Notes: a model not told the origin generated them from the sequence alone. Shown: positions 34,705-44,482, numbered from the stretch's first letter. The stretch: DNA of 64,000 nucleotides from Puniceicoccaceae bacterium 5H (GCA_009772895.1 WOUP01000008.1:1-64000), one strand, 5' to 3'. Made by a program: numbers and translations.

Positions 34705-35268
34705 TCAGGCGCCCTGCGACCACTGTCCGCGGGGCGGCGGGGCTTCGAGCGAATCCAGCTCTTCGCGTTCCAGCTCCACCCGACGCGACTCGCCCAGAAA
34801 CTCCAGCAGCACCGCCACCCGTTCCTGCGCCGGGCGGATCTCGTTGACGACGGCCTCGAAGCCCTTGAACGGCCCTTCGAGCACGATGACCTTTTCGCCC
34901 ACCTGCAACACCGGCTCGGCCACTTCCGCGGGCGCATCACCAGCGAGCTGGGCCTGCAACTGCTCGATCATGGCCCGGGGCATCCGGGGCACCGTCGCCC
35001 CGTAGGTCACGAGATCGCGCACACCTTTGGTCGCCTTGAGCTGGCGGTAGACCTCGGCCAGATCATCGCTGTAGACAAAGAGGTAGCCGGGGAAAAGCGC
35101 CTCGACGAAGCGCACCTTGCCCCGCGCGGTGTGCTTGTGGAAGGCCAGACGCGGGCAAAAAGTCTGCAAGCCCGCCTGCAAGCGCAGCAGCCGGGCCGCC
35201 ACGTGCTCGCGCTTGGGCTGGGCCTGCACGCAATACCAGCCGGGCGCACACTTCGCTAGATCAGGCAT
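34705..35268 (-). CDS. NusG/RfaH-like specialised antiterminator
   Basis: A 187-residue protein with an N-terminal NGN domain (APGWYCVQAQPKREHVAARL, then FVEALFPGYLFVY) and a C-terminal KOW domain (VGEKVIVLEGPFKGFEAVV). Paralogs of this kind (RfaH, UpxY) travel with RNA polymerase and stop early termination in long polysaccharide operons. It is the first gene of this EPS operon, the usual position. I chose the ATG at 35268 because it begins just before the NGN domain; the frame opens at 35355 but adds a Pro/Arg-rich stretch with no family match. No ops element (GGCGGTAG) was found in the 146-base upstream region. Confidence 0.88.
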   Translation of the reverse strand: MPDLAKCAPGWYCVQAQPKREHVAARLLRLQAGLQTFCPRLAFHKHTARGKVRFVEALFPGYLFVYSDDLAEVYRQLKATKGVRDLVTYGATVPRMPRAMIEQLQAQLAGDAPAEVAEPVLQVGEKVIVLEGPFKGFEAVVNEIRPAQERVAVLLEFLGESRRVELEREELDSLEAPPPRGQWSQGA

Positions 35269-35414
35269 ATCGGGCAGCACTAGAACAGCTTCCGCCCGCT
35301 CCGGCAAGCGGCTTCCCCCGGCTCTGACCGTCAACCCGCACCGCATTTGCCCCACACGGCAGCCCGCTGCTGCAATGGCGGCTCCCTCAACCCTTTCACG
35401 GAATCCCCCTCACC

Positions 35415-36806
35415 ATGAAGTTACCCTTTACCTCCACCCTGCCCCTGTTGGGGCTCGCCTGCCTGTTCTCCCCCCTGACGGCCCAGGTCGCCACATCCTC
35501 CGTCTCGGTCGACGCGCCTTTTGACATGCCCGCGATCACCGTGCCCGATTTCGCGGACAGCGCCCGGTTTTCGATCGCCGATTACGGCGCGGCACCGGGC
35601 GACAAGGCAGCGACGACCCATGCGATTGCGGAGGCGATCAAAGCCGCCCACCAGAACGGAGGCGGCGTGGTCGTGGTGCCCGCCGGCACGTGGCTGACCG
35701 GCAGCGTGCACCTGCAAAGCAACGTAAACCTGCACTTGGCGGAGGGGGCGGTCCTGGAGTTTTCGGAGGATCCCGCGGATTACCTGCCGGCAGTCAAGAC
35801 CACGTGGGAGGGCATGGAATGCTACAACTATTCGCCGCTGATCTACGCCTACGACTGCACCAACGTGGCCATCACCGGCAAGGGCAAACTGCGGGCGCGA
35901 CTGGACGTATGGAAGGTGTGGTATGCGCGCCCGCCGGAGCACATGGCCGCGCTAAAAAAGCTCTACGAAATGGCATCCCACGACGTACCGGTCGAAGAGC
36001 GCCAGATGGTGGGCGACGACGCACACATGCGCCCGCAATTCATTCAGTTCAACCGCTGCGAAAACGTGCTGCTAGAGGGCGTTTCGATTGAAAACAGCCC
36101 GTTCTGGGTCATCCATCCATTCCTCTCGAAGAACGTCGTCATCCGTGATGTGCAGGTCTACGCCCACGGGCACAACAACGACGGTGTAGACCCTGAGATG
36201 AGCCAGAACGTGCTGATCGAGGATTGCGAATTCGACCAGGGCGACGACGCGATCGCGGTCAAGGCGGGCCGCAACCAGGACGCGTGGCGGCTCGACACCC
36301 CTGCGAAAAACATCGTGATCCGCAATTGCTTCGTGAAAAACGGGCATCAGCTCCTGGCTATCGGCAGCGAACTTTCGGGTGGGGTCGAAAACGTGCTGGT
36401 CGAAGACTGCCAGTTGGACAAGTCCCTCGCCGACGTCGGACACCTGCTCTTTATCAAGACCAACGAGCGCCGCGGCGGCTATGCCCGTAACATCTACCTG
36501 CGCAACATCGAGGCCGGCGACCTGAAGTATGGCGTGCTGGGCATTGAGACGGACGTGCTCTACCAGTGGCGCGATCTCGTGCCGACCTACGAAACGCGCC
36601 TGACTCCAATTGGCGGCGTGCACCTGGAGAACATCACGGCGGGCAAGGTCCGTTACGTGGTCAAGATCGAGGGCCAGGAGGCGCTGCCGGTAGGCGAGGT
36701 TTCCCTTACCCATGTAAGCACGGAGGAAGCCGCCGACTACCGCGTGAAGGTGCAGCACGTGCAGGCCTTCACGCTTGGGTCGACTGGCAGCACGGAGTCT
36801 CGATAA
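35415..36806 (+). CDS. Exported GH28-family glycoside hydrolase
   Basis: A 463-residue secreted enzyme with a signal peptide ending about residue 24 (PLTAQ). It is a right-handed beta-helix with GH28 (polygalacturonase) motifs: FSIADYGAAPGD at the start, HNNDGVDPEMS and EFDQGDDAIAVKAG for the catalytic aspartates, and NGHQLLAIGSELSGG. Family members hydrolyse pectin or rhamnogalacturonan. Being divergent from the EPS operon with 146 bp between, it could instead act on the cell's own polymer. Linkage specificity cannot be read. Confidence 0.9.
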   Translation: MKLPFTSTLPLLGLACLFSPLTAQVATSSVSVDAPFDMPAITVPDFADSARFSIADYGAAPGDKAATTHAIAEAIKAAHQNGGGVVVVPAGTWLTGSVHLQSNVNLHLAEGAVLEFSEDPADYLPAVKTTWEGMECYNYSPLIYAYDCTNVAITGKGKLRARLDVWKVWYARPPEHMAALKKLYEMASHDVPVEERQMVGDDAHMRPQFIQFNRCENVLLEGVSIENSPFWVIHPFLSKNVVIRDVQVYAHGHNNDGVDPEMSQNVLIEDCEFDQGDDAIAVKAGRNQDAWRLDTPAKNIVIRNCFVKNGHQLLAIGSELSGGVENVLVEDCQLDKSLADVGHLLFIKTNERRGGYARNIYLRNIEAGDLKYGVLGIETDVLYQWRDLVPTYETRLTPIGGVHLENITAGKVRYVVKIEGQEALPVGEVSLTHVSTEEAADYRVKVQHVQAFTLGSTGSTESR

Positions 36807-36920
36807 ACGTGAACCCGCCCTGTCCCGCCTGGAAGATTTGGCCTACGCTTTGAACCCGTCGCCGGGTTGGTGTTTAGTAGTCATCTTTTCATTTCACCCC
36901 AATCGAGACATCCAGAAGCC

Positions 36921-37343
36921 ATGAAAATCCTCTACACGGCAAACGCTTCCTCTACTGGCGGCCGCGACGGCCACTCACGCACCGACGACGGCAAGGTCGA
37001 CGTCAACCTCTCCACGCCCAAGGAAATGGGCGGCAGTGGCGGCGACGGCACCAACCCGGAGCAACTGTTCGCCTGCGGCTATTCGGCCTGCTTTCTGGGG
37101 GCGCTGCGCTTTGTCGCTGGCAAGGAAAAGGTGAAGATCCCGGACAACGCCACCGTTTCGGCCAAGGTCAGCATCGGGCCGCGCGATGACGAGAAGGGCT
37201 TTGGCATCCAGGCCGAATTACTGGTCGACATCCCCGGCCTCGAACGCGAGCAAGTCCAGGACCTGGTCAACAAGGCCCACGTGGTCTGCCCCTACTCGCA
37301 CGCGACCAAGGGCAACATCCAGGTCACGACCAAAGTGGCCTGA
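36921..37343 (+). CDS. ohr: Organic hydroperoxide resistance protein, OsmC/Ohr family
   Basis: A 140-residue thiol peroxidase that reduces organic hydroperoxides. The peroxidatic cysteine is near residue 57 (GYSACFLGALRFVAG) and the resolving cysteine near 123 (HVVCPYSHATKGN). These are the Ohr positions, and length matches the family. ATG at 36921 is chosen because it fits the family start; the frame opens 18 codons earlier. No OhrR regulator is adjacent. A good terminator follows. Confidence 0.95.
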   Translation: MKILYTANASSTGGRDGHSRTDDGKVDVNLSTPKEMGGSGGDGTNPEQLFACGYSACFLGALRFVAGKEKVKIPDNATVSAKVSIGPRDDEKGFGIQAELLVDIPGLEREQVQDLVNKAHVVCPYSHATKGNIQVTTKVA

Positions 37344-37367
37344 GGTCAGCGATCACCGTACATTTTC

Positions 37368-37397
37368 GAGGGCGGACCCGTTCAGGGATCCGCCCTC
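37368..37397 (+). terminator. Terminator after ohr
   Basis: GAGGGCGGA/TCCGCCCTC stem (9 bp) with a 12-base loop, then TTTG. It lies between ohr and the convergent efflux channel gene. Confidence 0.75.
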
Positions 37398-37475
37398 TTT
37401 GTTTATGAGCTGGGTCACCGGCCGGACGACCGGCAACCCGAGTGATGGCATGTTCTTGTTTCTGGACGACTCTCT

Positions 37476-38906
37476 CTAAAGCCCCGCCACGACCGGCCCG
37501 CCCTCCATCGGCAGCGTGCCCCAGCTACCGCCGACCGCCCGGATGAGCGCGACATTGGCCACGTAGCGTTGGCGTTGCAGCTCGGTCAGTTGACGCTGTG
37601 CCTCCAGCTGCGTGCGCTCGGTATCCACGACCTCGAGATAGCTCACGAGCCCGCCCGAATAGCGGGCATTGGAAATCTCCGAGGCGCGCAGGGCGGCGTC
37701 GACCGCGTCCTGCTGGGCGTGCATCTGTTCCGCCAGCACTTGTTGCGCGTTCAGGGCGTCTTCGACCTCCTGCACCGCGCCCAACACCGTCTGACGATAG
37801 TGTGCACGGGCCTCTTCGGCCGCCGCCCGCGCCTGCGCCAGATTGGCGTCCAGTTCGCCGCCCCGAAAGAGTGGCAGGGAGACCGTCGGCGCGATCGACC
37901 AGGCCCGGTTGCGCCACTCCGTCAGCCCGTCGCCCTCGTTGGCAGTATAGCCCGCAGAGCCCGTGATGACGAAGCGCGGCAGATAATCGGCCTGCGCCAC
38001 CCCGATGCGTTCATGGGCCGCCTTGAGCTGGCGCTCTGCCGCAAACACATCCGGACGCCGCGCCAGCACCTGCGCGGGCACCCCGACCGGGACCTCCGGC
38101 AGCGTTGGCAGCGCCTCCTGCGTATGCGCCTCGAGGTGGAATGTGCTGGGCGACGCCCCGGCCAGGACGGCAAGGGCGTTCTCCAGCGAGCCCCGCAGGT
38201 TGCGCAGGCCGATGGCCTCCGCGCGGGTCAACTCGAGTTCGGTGCGGGCCTGCGCCAGCGCCAGCCCATCGGAATCGCCCGCTTCGTGCCGGCTCTGGAT
38301 GCGCTCGAAGCCGCCCTGCCGCAGTTCGAGCGTCTGCTCGAGCAAGTCGATTTCGGCGTCCACCGTCTGCAGGACGAGGTAGGATTCCACCAGCTGGGTC
38401 AGCAGCTCCAGACGCACCCCTTCATAGCGGGCGGTTTCGGCTCCGGCCTCGGCCTTCGCGGCATCCACCAGCCCCGAGACCCGGCCCCAGAGGTCGAGCT
38501 CGTAGCGGGCAATGGCGCGCGCGTCGTAGAGGTTTTGCGTCGGGTTGCGCCCGTCGATCCGGTTGGTGCGTTCGCGGGAGAAGCTGCCGGAGGCGTCGAG
38601 CTGCGGGAAGTGCTCCGAACGGGCCAGCCCGAGCCGCGCCAAGGCTTGATCCATGCGCGCCGCAGCGGCGGCCAGGTCCTGATTGTTGCGGGCAAACTGC
38701 GCCACGAGAGCGTTCAGCCGCGCATCGCCATAGGCCTGCCACCAGGCGTTCGCGAGCAGCTCGCTCTCGCCGGCGACCGCGTCGGGCTGTCCCTTGAAAG
38801 CAGGCGCGGCTTCCGTCTCTGGTTCCTGATAGCGCTCCCCGATGCTGCACCCGGCCAAAAGGAGGACCAGTGCGGTCGTGGAAGCAGATAACAAAAGGTG
38901 TCTCAT
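37476..38906 (-). CDS. RND outer membrane efflux lipoprotein (NodT/OprM type)
   Basis: A 476-residue lipoprotein with lipobox LVLLLAGC (Cys about residue 20) followed by SIGERYQEPE. It has two outer membrane efflux repeats (DARLNALVAQFARNNQDLAAA; NARYSGGLVSYLEVVDTERTQL) that build the channel. It is the third gene of the adaptor-pump-channel set and pairs with the RND pump. Substrate unknown. Confidence 0.92.
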   Translation of the reverse strand: MRHLLLSASTTALVLLLAGCSIGERYQEPETEAAPAFKGQPDAVAGESELLANAWWQAYGDARLNALVAQFARNNQDLAAAAARMDQALARLGLARSEHFPQLDASGSFSRERTNRIDGRNPTQNLYDARAIARYELDLWGRVSGLVDAAKAEAGAETARYEGVRLELLTQLVESYLVLQTVDAEIDLLEQTLELRQGGFERIQSRHEAGDSDGLALAQARTELELTRAEAIGLRNLRGSLENALAVLAGASPSTFHLEAHTQEALPTLPEVPVGVPAQVLARRPDVFAAERQLKAAHERIGVAQADYLPRFVITGSAGYTANEGDGLTEWRNRAWSIAPTVSLPLFRGGELDANLAQARAAAEEARAHYRQTVLGAVQEVEDALNAQQVLAEQMHAQQDAVDAALRASEISNARYSGGLVSYLEVVDTERTQLEAQRQLTELQRQRYVANVALIRAVGGSWGTLPMEGGPVVAGL

Positions 38907-38937
38907 AACGTTTTACTTGAGATCGTTGTATTCTGAT

Positions 38938-41900
38938 TCAGGCGGTGCGGGAATCCGCGTCGACATAGGCGCCACGTTCCGCACGGCGCCGGGCCCACAT
39001 CTGCTGCACGTCGATCAGGACGGACAGCGCGAGTGGCACCAGCACCAGCGTGAATACCGTGGAGACCGCGAGGCCGCCCGTGACGACGGCCCCAAGCCCC
39101 CGATAAAGCTCGGAGCCGGAGCCGGGCATGAGCACCAGCGGCAACATGCCACCGACCGAAGTCAGCGTGCTCATGAGGATCGGGCGCACACGGCTGCGCA
39201 CGGCGGAAGCGATCGCCTCACGTGGCGTCATCACTTCGATCTTGTCCCCGTTTTCGTCCTCCCCGCGCAGGAAGTTGAGCGACTGGTGCACGATGAGGAT
39301 GGCGTTGTTGACCACCACCCCGGCGAGGATGACGAAGCCCAGGATCGTGAGCACATCGAGGTTCTGCACCGGCATGTAGCGGTCGGCCAAACTCCAGCCG
39401 TGGATCAGGGCCAGCCCGAGGAAGCCGCCCAGCGTCGCCAGCGGCACACTGGTCATGATCACCACCGGATAGCTCCAGCTCTGGAAGAGCACCACCATCA
39501 CGAGGTAGACCACGAGGAAGGCGAGGAAGAGCGAACTGGTGGCCGTGCCCATGAGCGTGCCATCGCCCAGCAATACGCGCTTGATCTCGTTGAGCGCGCC
39601 CGCCGAACCCGCCTGATTGACTTCGATTTCCGGGGCGATCTGCCCCTGTTCGCGTAGCTCGGCCACCGATTGCTCGACGAAGGCGATGGCGTCTTCCAGC
39701 GGCAGCTCCGCCGGCGGCGTAAACTGCAGGGTCACCGCGCGCTGGCGGTCGGCGTGCTTGATCTGCTCCGGCGCACGCAGGCGCTCGACGGCGGCCACAC
39801 TGCGCAGGTCCACCACATCCCCCTCCGGGGTCGAGATCGGCAGGTTGAGCAACGCCTCGATCGGGTCGCCTCCCGTGGCAGCGTCGGAGATCAGCTTGAT
39901 GTCCTTCAGTTCGCCGCTCAACTGGTATTGGCGCGGCAGCAGCAGACCGTCGCTATTGGCCTGCACCGCCAGCCCGACATCGCGACGGGTCATGCCCAAT
40001 TCGCGCAAACGTTCGTCGTTGGGCACGATGCGCAGTTCCGGCGTCGGCAACAGAAAGTTGGCCGGCTCCGGCGTCACCGCATAAGGCCCGAACTCGCCCA
40101 CCAGGCGCTGCAACAGCGCCGCCGAAGACGCCGTCACACGGTCCAGATCGTCCCCCACGAGGTCGATCTTGATGGCAGACCCCGTGGTGCCGCCGGTGCG
40201 AAAGAGCGGAAACTGGAAGGAGAAGGCCAATACGTCCGGCGCGGCCACTCCCTCGACGGAATGGTTCATCAGCGGCAGCGCATCCACCACCCGCCGCTTG
40301 TCCTGCGAGATCGCGGCCTGAAAGATCCGGCCATCCCAAGAGACGAGGAAGTAGTGGTTGAGCGGCGGCGGCAAAACGGTCTCGCCCGAGCCGTCGCCTA
40401 CCGGCACTTCCACACGGCGATCCTGGCCGTCCCATTCGCTCCCGCGCTGCACGGCCTCGGCGGCAAACTTGTCACCCGTGACTTCCCAGGCGGGGCGGAT
40501 GCGCGCTTCCATGCGCTCGCCGACTGCCGAGAGCTGCTCGGTGCTGTAGCCGGGCGGCGGGAAGAGCACGCTGAAGACGATATTACGGTTGCCCTTGGGC
40601 AGGTAGTCCATCGGCGGCATCAACACGACAATCCCGATCATGGTGACGGCGATGAAGCCGCCGATGATGCCCAAACGGGCGGTCCAACTGCCGGTCACGC
40701 GATACATCAGCTTTTCCATCGTATCCGGGAGCTTGGCCGCGAGCCCTTCGGCCCGAAGGATGAAGCCCTTGATCCGGCCCGGTTGGGCGCGTTCCGCTGC
40801 TGGGTTCTCGACCAGATGGTCATCTACCTTCCGGGCCGGGCGCTTCAAGAGCAGCGATGCGGCAGAGGGAATGACCGTGACCGACACGATGAGGCTCAAG
40901 CCGACCGCGGCCATGATGGCGAGCGAGATGTCGCGGAACAACTGCCCGGCCTGCTCCTGGATCAACAAGATCGGCAGGAATACAACCAGCGTCGTCAGCG
41001 TGGAGGCGACGACCGCGCCCCCGACTTCCTGCGTGCCCTGCAGGGCGGCCAGCTTGGGCGATTTGCCCATCTCGAGGTGACGGAAGATGTTCTCGATCAC
41101 CACGATGGCGTTGTCGACCACCATGCCGACCGAGAAGGCCATGCCCGCGAGCGAGATGATGTTGACCGTGCGGCCAAGCAGCACCATGAAGACGATCGAG
41201 CCGATGATCGAGGTCGGGATCGCCAGGGCGATGATACCGATCGTGCGCAGCGAGCGCAGGAAGAGCAGCAGCGTGATGACCGCCAGCGCCCCGCCCACGA
41301 GGATGTTGCCCTGCACGAGGTCGAGCGCCGCGTTGACGTATTCGGTCGAATCGTAGGTCTGCACCAGCTCGAGCTTGCCGTTGAGCCCCAGACGCTGCGC
41401 CTGTTGCTCCAGCAGACCACCGGGCGCGTTGAGGGCGGCGACTTCGGCCTTGATCGCGTCCATCGTGTCGAGCAGGTTGGCGCCGCTCTCCAGCTGGTAG
41501 TTGAAGAAGGGCATCAGCACGCCGCGAGCCCGCACCCATTCGTTCATCTCCTTGTAGGTCTCGGTGACGTTGGCGACATCCTTCACATAGACGGGGCCGT
41601 AGGCGTCGCGGCGGATGATCATGTTGTTGACCGCCTCGACGTCCGGGAAGCGGCCGACTGAGCGGATGCGGATGTCGTTCTTGCCTTCCTCCAGGCGACC
41701 ACCCGAATAGTTGTCGTTGGTCAAGTCGATCGCGTCGACGAGCTGACTATAGGTTATGCCGCGCTGGGCCAGAGCCAGCGGGTCGACATGGATCCGCAGC
41801 TCCGACTCGCGCGCGCCGCGCACCCCCACCTGGCTCACGCCGGGGATGCGCTCGAAACGCGGCTTGAGGCGGCGCTCCATGAAGTCATAGAGCGTCGTGG

Positions 41901-42357
41901 CATCGAAGTTGGGGTCGGAGGACGACAGGCCGATCCAGGCGATGTAGTCGACCGATTCCGGGTCGATGTCTTCCACCACCGGCTCGTCCACCCCCTCCGG
42001 GTAACCGGGCACTTCGTCGAGCTTCTGTACGACTTCAGCCACCGCCTCGTCGATGTCCGTGCCCGTGCGGAATTCGAGGCGCACCTGCCCCTGCCCCGCC
42101 TGGCTGATACTCGTCATCGAGACGAGACCGCTGACGGTACCGAGGCGCTGCTCCTGCGGCTCCACGACATCGGTTTCAATTTCTTCGGGCGAGGCGGCTT
42201 CCCAGTGTGTGGACACCGAGACCACCACGGATTCCACCTCGGGCGTCATCTGGACCGACACACTTTGCAGTGCGACGAACCCGGCCAGCAGCGACAAAAT
42301 CATGCCGACCGCGACCGTTATCGGCTGGCGGATGGCCAGCTGAATCAAAGCATTCAT
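38938..42357 (-). CDS. RND (HAE1/AcrB-type) efflux pump
   Basis: A 1139-residue inner membrane pump with twelve membrane helices and two large periplasmic loops. The proton-relay region on helix 4 reads GMAFSVGMVVDNAIVVIENIF; helix 10 has GFVILAGVVVNNAILIVHQ. The start MNALIQLAIRQPITVAVGM is the usual AcrB-type first helix. Length is somewhat above the common 1050, with extra sequence around residues 500-560 and the central loop. It pumps toxic compounds from the periplasm through its adaptor and channel. An in-frame relay in helix 10 uses Asn-Asn (VVVNNAIL) as in many HAE1 pumps. Confidence 0.94.
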   Translation of the reverse strand: MNALIQLAIRQPITVAVGMILSLLAGFVALQSVSVQMTPEVESVVVSVSTHWEAASPEEIETDVVEPQEQRLGTVSGLVSMTSISQAGQGQVRLEFRTGTDIDEAVAEVVQKLDEVPGYPEGVDEPVVEDIDPESVDYIAWIGLSSSDPNFDATTLYDFMERRLKPRFERIPGVSQVGVRGARESELRIHVDPLALAQRGITYSQLVDAIDLTNDNYSGGRLEEGKNDIRIRSVGRFPDVEAVNNMIIRRDAYGPVYVKDVANVTETYKEMNEWVRARGVLMPFFNYQLESGANLLDTMDAIKAEVAALNAPGGLLEQQAQRLGLNGKLELVQTYDSTEYVNAALDLVQGNILVGGALAVITLLLFLRSLRTIGIIALAIPTSIIGSIVFMVLLGRTVNIISLAGMAFSVGMVVDNAIVVIENIFRHLEMGKSPKLAALQGTQEVGGAVVASTLTTLVVFLPILLIQEQAGQLFRDISLAIMAAVGLSLIVSVTVIPSAASLLLKRPARKVDDHLVENPAAERAQPGRIKGFILRAEGLAAKLPDTMEKLMYRVTGSWTARLGIIGGFIAVTMIGIVVLMPPMDYLPKGNRNIVFSVLFPPPGYSTEQLSAVGERMEARIRPAWEVTGDKFAAEAVQRGSEWDGQDRRVEVPVGDGSGETVLPPPLNHYFLVSWDGRIFQAAISQDKRRVVDALPLMNHSVEGVAAPDVLAFSFQFPLFRTGGTTGSAIKIDLVGDDLDRVTASSAALLQRLVGEFGPYAVTPEPANFLLPTPELRIVPNDERLRELGMTRRDVGLAVQANSDGLLLPRQYQLSGELKDIKLISDAATGGDPIEALLNLPISTPEGDVVDLRSVAAVERLRAPEQIKHADRQRAVTLQFTPPAELPLEDAIAFVEQSVAELREQGQIAPEIEVNQAGSAGALNEIKRVLLGDGTLMGTATSSLFLAFLVVYLVMVVLFQSWSYPVVIMTSVPLATLGGFLGLALIHGWSLADRYMPVQNLDVLTILGFVILAGVVVNNAILIVHQSLNFLRGEDENGDKIEVMTPREAIASAVRSRVRPILMSTLTSVGGMLPLVLMPGSGSELYRGLGAVVTGGLAVSTVFTLVLVPLALSVLIDVQQMWARRRAERGAYVDADSRTA

Positions 42358-42397
42358 GAGAGCGTCTTACGTTTGAGATTCTGACGGGATGCAGACG

Positions 42398-43570
42398 CTA
42401 GAGCGCGTCCGATCGGGCGACATCGACCGTCGCCACCTGCATTTGCGGTTCGTCTTGCGGGGCCATCTCGACCAGCACCGGTTGCCCCGGCAGCAGGCGT
42501 TCGTTGCCTTCCACCACGACCAGCTGACCGGCCTCGACGTTCTCCCCTTCGATCGCGAGCCAGTTGCCCTCCGAGAAGAGCACGTGGACCTCCGTGCGCA
42601 CGGCGGTGTGCCCGTCCGCGCCCTCGCTGGCCACGTAGACGTAGCTACTGTCGCGGCTGCGGATCACCGAATCCGACTCCACGGCCAGGTGGTCTGCACG
42701 CGCACCGGTGGGAATCCAGGCGGTGACGGACATGCCGGGCGACAGACGACCGTCCTGATCGTCCAGCTCCACCACCACGTTGAAGGTCCGGGCGCGCGGA
42801 TGCACCTCCGGCACCACAGTCACCCGTTGCGAACGCGCCACCGTGTGCAAGCTCGGCACGTCGACGTTCAGGCGCTCCGCGTAAGTCGCGACGTCGGCCG
42901 CGTAGCGCTCGGGCACCGTCAGCCACGCCTCGATCTTGCCCTTGGTCACCAGCGTGACGACGGGTTCCCCGGGGTTGACCCACTCGCCCAGCTCCACGTG
43001 GCGCTCGACCACGCGACCGGCAAAGGACGCCCGCACAGTCAAATCCGACAGGCGCACCTCAAGGTGCTCGACGCGGCTGTCGACCTCTTTCAAGGCATCG
43101 CGCGAGGACTGCAGCAGCGTCTCCGCCACCCGAAATTCGCGCTGAGCATCGAGGAACTCGCTCCGAGAGATCGCGTCGCGCTCCTCCAGGTTGCGCTTGG
43201 TCTCGAAGTCGAGCCGCGCCCGCTCCAGCTCCGCCTCGCGTTGGGCAATGAGCGACTGCGTGGTGACGCGGATCGCCTTTTGCTCGTCGAGCAGGGCTTG
43301 CAGGCGGCGACTGTCGAGCCGCGCCAGCACGGCCCCCGCTTCGACGGCATCGCCTTCGTTGACGTAGATCGACTCGACCGCCGCGTTTTCGCGGGCGGCA
43401 ACATCGGCCCGGGACACCGCGCGCAGCGTGCCTGTAACGTAGTTGCGTGGTTGTAGCTCCACGTTTCGGATCGGCTCGACCAGCACGGTGGCGGCCTGAG
43501 CGGACAAAGAAGATGCGGAAGCGATGGTGGCGACAAAAGCCGCCGATAGAAGAGCAGTTGTGTGTTTCAT
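42398..43570 (-). CDS. RND periplasmic adaptor (HlyD family)
   Basis: A 390-residue adaptor with a signal peptide (MKHTTALLSAAFVATIASASSLSAQAA, in two pieces) and no lipobox. Lipoyl halves flank a helical hairpin (ILARLDSRRL; ERARLDFETKRNLEERDAI; EWVNPGEPVVTLVTKG). The start at 43570 gives the signal peptide at once; the frame opens at 43627. The first gene of the RND set, just after a TGACT-type dyad that covers the region before its ATG. Confidence 0.9.
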   Translation of the reverse strand: MKHTTALLSAAFVATIASASSLSAQAATVLVEPIRNVELQPRNYVTGTLRAVSRADVAARENAAVESIYVNEGDAVEAGAVLARLDSRRLQALLDEQKAIRVTTQSLIAQREAELERARLDFETKRNLEERDAISRSEFLDAQREFRVAETLLQSSRDALKEVDSRVEHLEVRLSDLTVRASFAGRVVERHVELGEWVNPGEPVVTLVTKGKIEAWLTVPERYAADVATYAERLNVDVPSLHTVARSQRVTVVPEVHPRARTFNVVVELDDQDGRLSPGMSVTAWIPTGARADHLAVESDSVIRSRDSSYVYVASEGADGHTAVRTEVHVLFSEGNWLAIEGENVEAGQLVVVEGNERLLPGQPVLVEMAPQDEPQMQVATVDVARSDAL

Positions 43571-43572
43571 TT

Positions 43573-43586
43573 CGACTAGATAGTCA
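43573..43586. promoter_or_regulatory. TGACT-N4-AGTC(G) dyad, box 1
   Basis: Minus strand reads TGACTATCTAGTCG, about 3 bases before the ATG of the adaptor. Shared with boxes 2 and 3; likely the site of the adjacent TetR protein. Confidence 0.6.
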
Positions 43587-43832
43587 TCTACAAAAGAGTG
43601 ACGTATGAGTTTGGTTGAAGAGGACAACAGGTGGGCAGAAATCGACTCACAGCTACAATTCAGGGTGAGTTACAATAGCGGCTGCAAACCCGGTATCCAT
43701 AACGTCCGTCACCGGTACGGGTGACATTCAGACGTTATCTCGGCCTTACGGCTTTGCGTGGATCGAAAGAAGGAAATCCTTCCATCTTGTCCAGATCAGC
43801 CGACCAGCTTTAGCAGCCTCTCCCACTATAGT

Positions 43833-43846
43833 TGACTATCTAGCTA
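43833..43846. promoter_or_regulatory. TGACT-N4-AGCTA dyad-like box 2
   Basis: Reads TGACTATCTAGCTA on the plus strand; matches box 1 in the first half, imperfect in the second. It lies just below the end of the TetR gene. Confidence 0.45.
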
Positions 43847-43888
43847 GTTTAGGTGCGCCTGAAAGTCAACGGGGTGAAACGAAAAATC

Positions 43889-44482
43889 TTATTTGATTTT
43901 CAAGAGGCGGCGATAGGCCGGCTTCAGATCCAGCAAAACCTCCGGGTCATTGCGCACGCGCGCCTGCGTCATCATACCGTCGAAGACGCTGTAGAGAATG
44001 CGCGCGGCCTCCTCCGGATTCGCCTCGTCGATAACGCCCTCCTCGGCCGCTTCCTTTACGGCAGAGGTGAAATACCGCCGGTAGCGGTTGAGGATCTCGA
44101 AGGTTTTCTCGGCCAGTTCGGACTCCACACAGCAGACCTCGGAGGCAATGTTGAAGCAGGGACAGCCCAACACCTGACCACTGTCACGCTGGATCTCGCG
44201 CGTCTTTTCGTAACTGTAGTCCGCATGGTCGAACAGACGCTCCAGCGGGTCCTTGGCAGGCGAGAAGATCGGGTCCAGCTTGGTTTTCAGTTCCTGCCAG
44301 GCCTTCTCCATCGCCGCCACCGCGAGGTCCGTCTTGGACTCGAAGTAGTAATAGAACGACCCCTTTTTGACGTCGGCCTCCTTGCAGATCATGTCGATGG
44401 TCAGGGCATTGTAGCTCTTGTCCCACATCAACTGATAAATCGCCTTTTCAAGCCGCTCTCTGGCGTCGCTGGTTCGTCCCAT
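43889..44482 (-). CDS. TetR-family regulator, likely repressor of the RND pump
   Basis: A 197-residue regulator. The helix-turn-helix reads ARERLEKAIYQLMWDKSYNALTIDMICKEADVKKGSFYYYF in two short segments. The ligand domain has a cluster of cysteines (GCPCFNIASEVCC, around residues 105-118), which could be a redox or metal sensor; related TetR proteins often have GC-x-x-N there. A TGACT dyad overlaps its upstream region and another the pump start, so it probably controls both. Confidence 0.85.
   Translation of the reverse strand: MGRTSDARERLEKAIYQLMWDKSYNALTIDMICKEADVKKGSFYYYFESKTDLAVAAMEKAWQELKTKLDPIFSPAKDPLERLFDHADYSYEKTREIQRDSGQVLGCPCFNIASEVCCVESELAEKTFEILNRYRRYFTSAVKEAAEEGVIDEANPEEAARILYSVFDGMMTQARVRNDPEVLLDLKPAYRRLLKIK

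Larger units (their letters stand above)
43571..43888. other. Intergenic control region of the RND operon
   Basis: No gene. It holds two of the three TGACT-type dyads listed separately. A GC-rich inverted stretch, ACGTCCGTCACC then GGTACGGGTGACATTCAGACGT around 43700-43735, may be a weak hairpin. Otherwise nothing was recognised. Confidence 0.5.

Noticed and set aside
35269-35414. Search for an ops/JUMPstart element before the EPS operon
   Set aside because: No GGCGGTAG-like sequence found on either strand.
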